Source of the DNA: Oscheius tipulae
Lineage: Eukaryota; Nematoda; Chromadorea; Rhabditida; Rhabditidae
Reading direction: 5' to 3'
Assembly (NCBI GenBank): GCA_037178975.1
Contig: JASJZH010000006.1
Location: forward strand, 3,100,001-3,164,000
DNA: 64,000 nt
Position 1 is the stretch's first letter; each line of letters starts with the position of its first letter. The notes beneath the pieces are model-generated. The model saw nothing but the letters and a program-made list of their open reading frames with translations. It did no database searches and was not told where the DNA came from. Shown one piece after another: positions 62,390-64,000 of the stretch. Both the position numbers and the translations under genes were made by a program.

Positions 62390-64000
62390 GCTGGTTTGAA
62401 AGTTTTACCTACAATATGCTATCTAGTAAGAGTTAGTTCATATTTCCCTTTGACACCATTAGCATACCACCAAAAACAGGCCGAGTACTTCGAAGTCTCA
62501 ACACTCAATCTTTTTAATTGTTACATACCTACCACTTTGTATTGGCTACATGACTTTATTAGATAATATGTTTTCCTCTAACTGGGGTACTACCTAGAAT
62601 ATCAGCTTTGGCTACATTGTCTCTGGTTCATGTATTCTAACATGCTGGCTTTTACAAATGTCGCTATTATCAAGTAAAATAAGCAACGCTGATTCTCGAC
62701 AGCTGTACATTCCTCTGCTGTCGTTTGAATAAAAGCATCAGCCCGCCTAAGAACGACATCGTCCAGACGCAAGCCTGCTAATCTTCGTAAACGCGCAATC
62801 TGTCCCAGTTAATAGCAACAATTGCCGTTGAGTCAAGTCTCGCTTCAATAAATATTTAACTGGGCAGGTGACCAAGTCGGCCGAGAGCCAGCTAATTTGG
62901 ACACTCTACACTCAGAATCAGTTTCTATGCGACGCCCAATAGTAATGACCATAGTCAACAATTTATGACTTTTCTGTCTAGGAAGACTCCTCATTATTTC
63001 AAGATGTTACTTCTTTATGCCACTAAAACAAGTTCCTCTTTCTTGCGAAACAGATTCAAAAGCTATGTGTCTAACTGCAGTCTAATAACTTCCGTAAGAG
63101 CAAACGTTTCACGCATGAATCCGCAACACCGCTTATCTAGTTTGGCTCTGTAAAGAAAGAAAGACTTCGCTGAGATCGTTAATTTTTCATGGCAAGGAGA
63201 AATTTTCACTAAACGAGGTGGAGCACGTCAAAAAACCTATATTTTTGCCTTAACATTTTATGACGTTTTGAGAGTATGAAAACGATAGAAAAAGAGCGAA
63301 AAGAAAAGGAGAAACCTCCTTATCTTAAAAACTAATTAACTGATTGAATCTCGGGAATTGAGGACGGCACTTACAAATATAATGAATCAGGATGGCTGGC
63401 AAATGGAATAGTAATTGAGAAGACAGGGGTGGAGAGAAAAGATTCCCGTATCCGCCATTTTGTCTTTTCATAATATGTGATTATTCTGTGGAGTATATAA
63501 GATGCGAGAGCGAGAATTGCTGCTCATGGAAAGTAAGAAAAAAGAACGACTTGCCTTATACTTGGCGAGTCGACCTGCAAAGCGATGCCACGCAGCATTG
63601 CCATGCATTGCATCCCGTGGTCAGGTAGGTCGAAATTGTCGCATGTCGAGCTCAGATAAGTCGCAGTAGATCAAATTAGCGTGAGCGCGAGCAGTTAAAG
63701 AAGGCAAGCGCCGCCGGGGGCGTGGCTTGCGCCGGTTATAGCAGAAAAGGTGCGCGGATTGTAACACGTTTGAGGCACTGATAACGCATCGATTCCACAC
63801 CTCAAAACGTCAAGTCTCTCATCAGATTTGCCAAGTTTCAGTGTCTCCGGAGATGAATTTATCGTTTTGTTTCAACTCCCTCACCAAATTCTAATAGCAA
63901 TCCCTCTGTGCACAGAAGCATGAACACAACACACAACTAAGTGCTTGACAGCGTGTATGGATCGGATGTTGGCCCGTTAACTTCATGTTCTCGGTCGACT
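62390..64000. other. Unannotated right end
   Basis: No frame with coding character. A TATA-like stretch (gagtatataagatg) lies near 63491-63504 and could belong to a gene beyond the window or to the proline-rich gene. No repeats or RNA genes seen. Confidence 0.3.

Overview
The window is compact eukaryotic, animal-type DNA. Genes are broken by many short introns (33 to about 45 bases is typical, GT...AG), intergenic gaps are small, and several stop codons lie next to or inside AATAAA signals. The gene content includes innexin, Clc-like claudins, an HMX homeodomain gene, a tetraspanin, a peritrophin-type chitin-binding protein, an ionotropic glutamate receptor, GIT and a V-ATPase. Together with the intron style this points to a nematode or a close ecdysozoan relative. 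No sequence was compared with a database, so the species is not named.

Layout. 1-6.9 kb (minus): the 5' part of an unknown gene, closely preceded by a very large ankyrin-repeat protein. 9.5-10.3 kb (minus): a small type I membrane protein. 13.1-15.3 kb (minus): an HMX/NK5 homeobox gene, resolved into seven exons. 17.4-18.7 kb (plus): a secreted chitin-binding protein with a Met/Gly/Pro-rich tail. 18.8-22.4 kb (minus): three tandem Clc-like claudins. 24.1-24.8 kb: a hypothetical gene. 27.3-28.5 kb: a tetraspanin. 30.1-30.5 kb: a decayed non-LTR retrotransposon tail. 31.9-36.7 kb (plus): an unrecognised seven-exon gene with a 2.9 kb intron. 38.7-40.5 kb (plus): two paralogous tiny secreted cysteine-rich peptides. 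40.8-43.8 kb (minus): two more claudin-like four-helix proteins. 43.9-44.5 kb (minus): a stand-alone ubiquitin-like protein whose ATG is split by an intron and overlaps the stop of an upstream reading frame. 45.1-46.9 kb (plus): V-ATPase subunit B. 47.6-48.4 kb (minus): ATP synthase subunit g. 49.2-52.5 kb (plus): a kainate/AMPA-like glutamate receptor. 52.9-54.5 kb (plus): an MFS (monocarboxylate-porter-like) transporter. 54.7-57.6 kb (minus): GIT. 58.0-58.3 kb: a Gly/Tyr-rich secreted peptide. 59.0-60.8 kb (minus): an innexin with an N-terminal extension. 61.7-62.4 kb: a proline-rich hypothetical gene.

Themes. A striking share of the genes act at the cell surface or cell contacts: five claudin-like proteins, a tetraspanin, an innexin, two single-pass or channel receptors, a chitin-binding matrix protein and several tiny secreted peptides. 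Nothing suggests one pathway or operon, but the claudin block and the paired cysteine-rich peptides are clear local duplications. Exon structures marked with exact coordinates were checked for phase and give uninterrupted open frames. For the others only the span is claimed.
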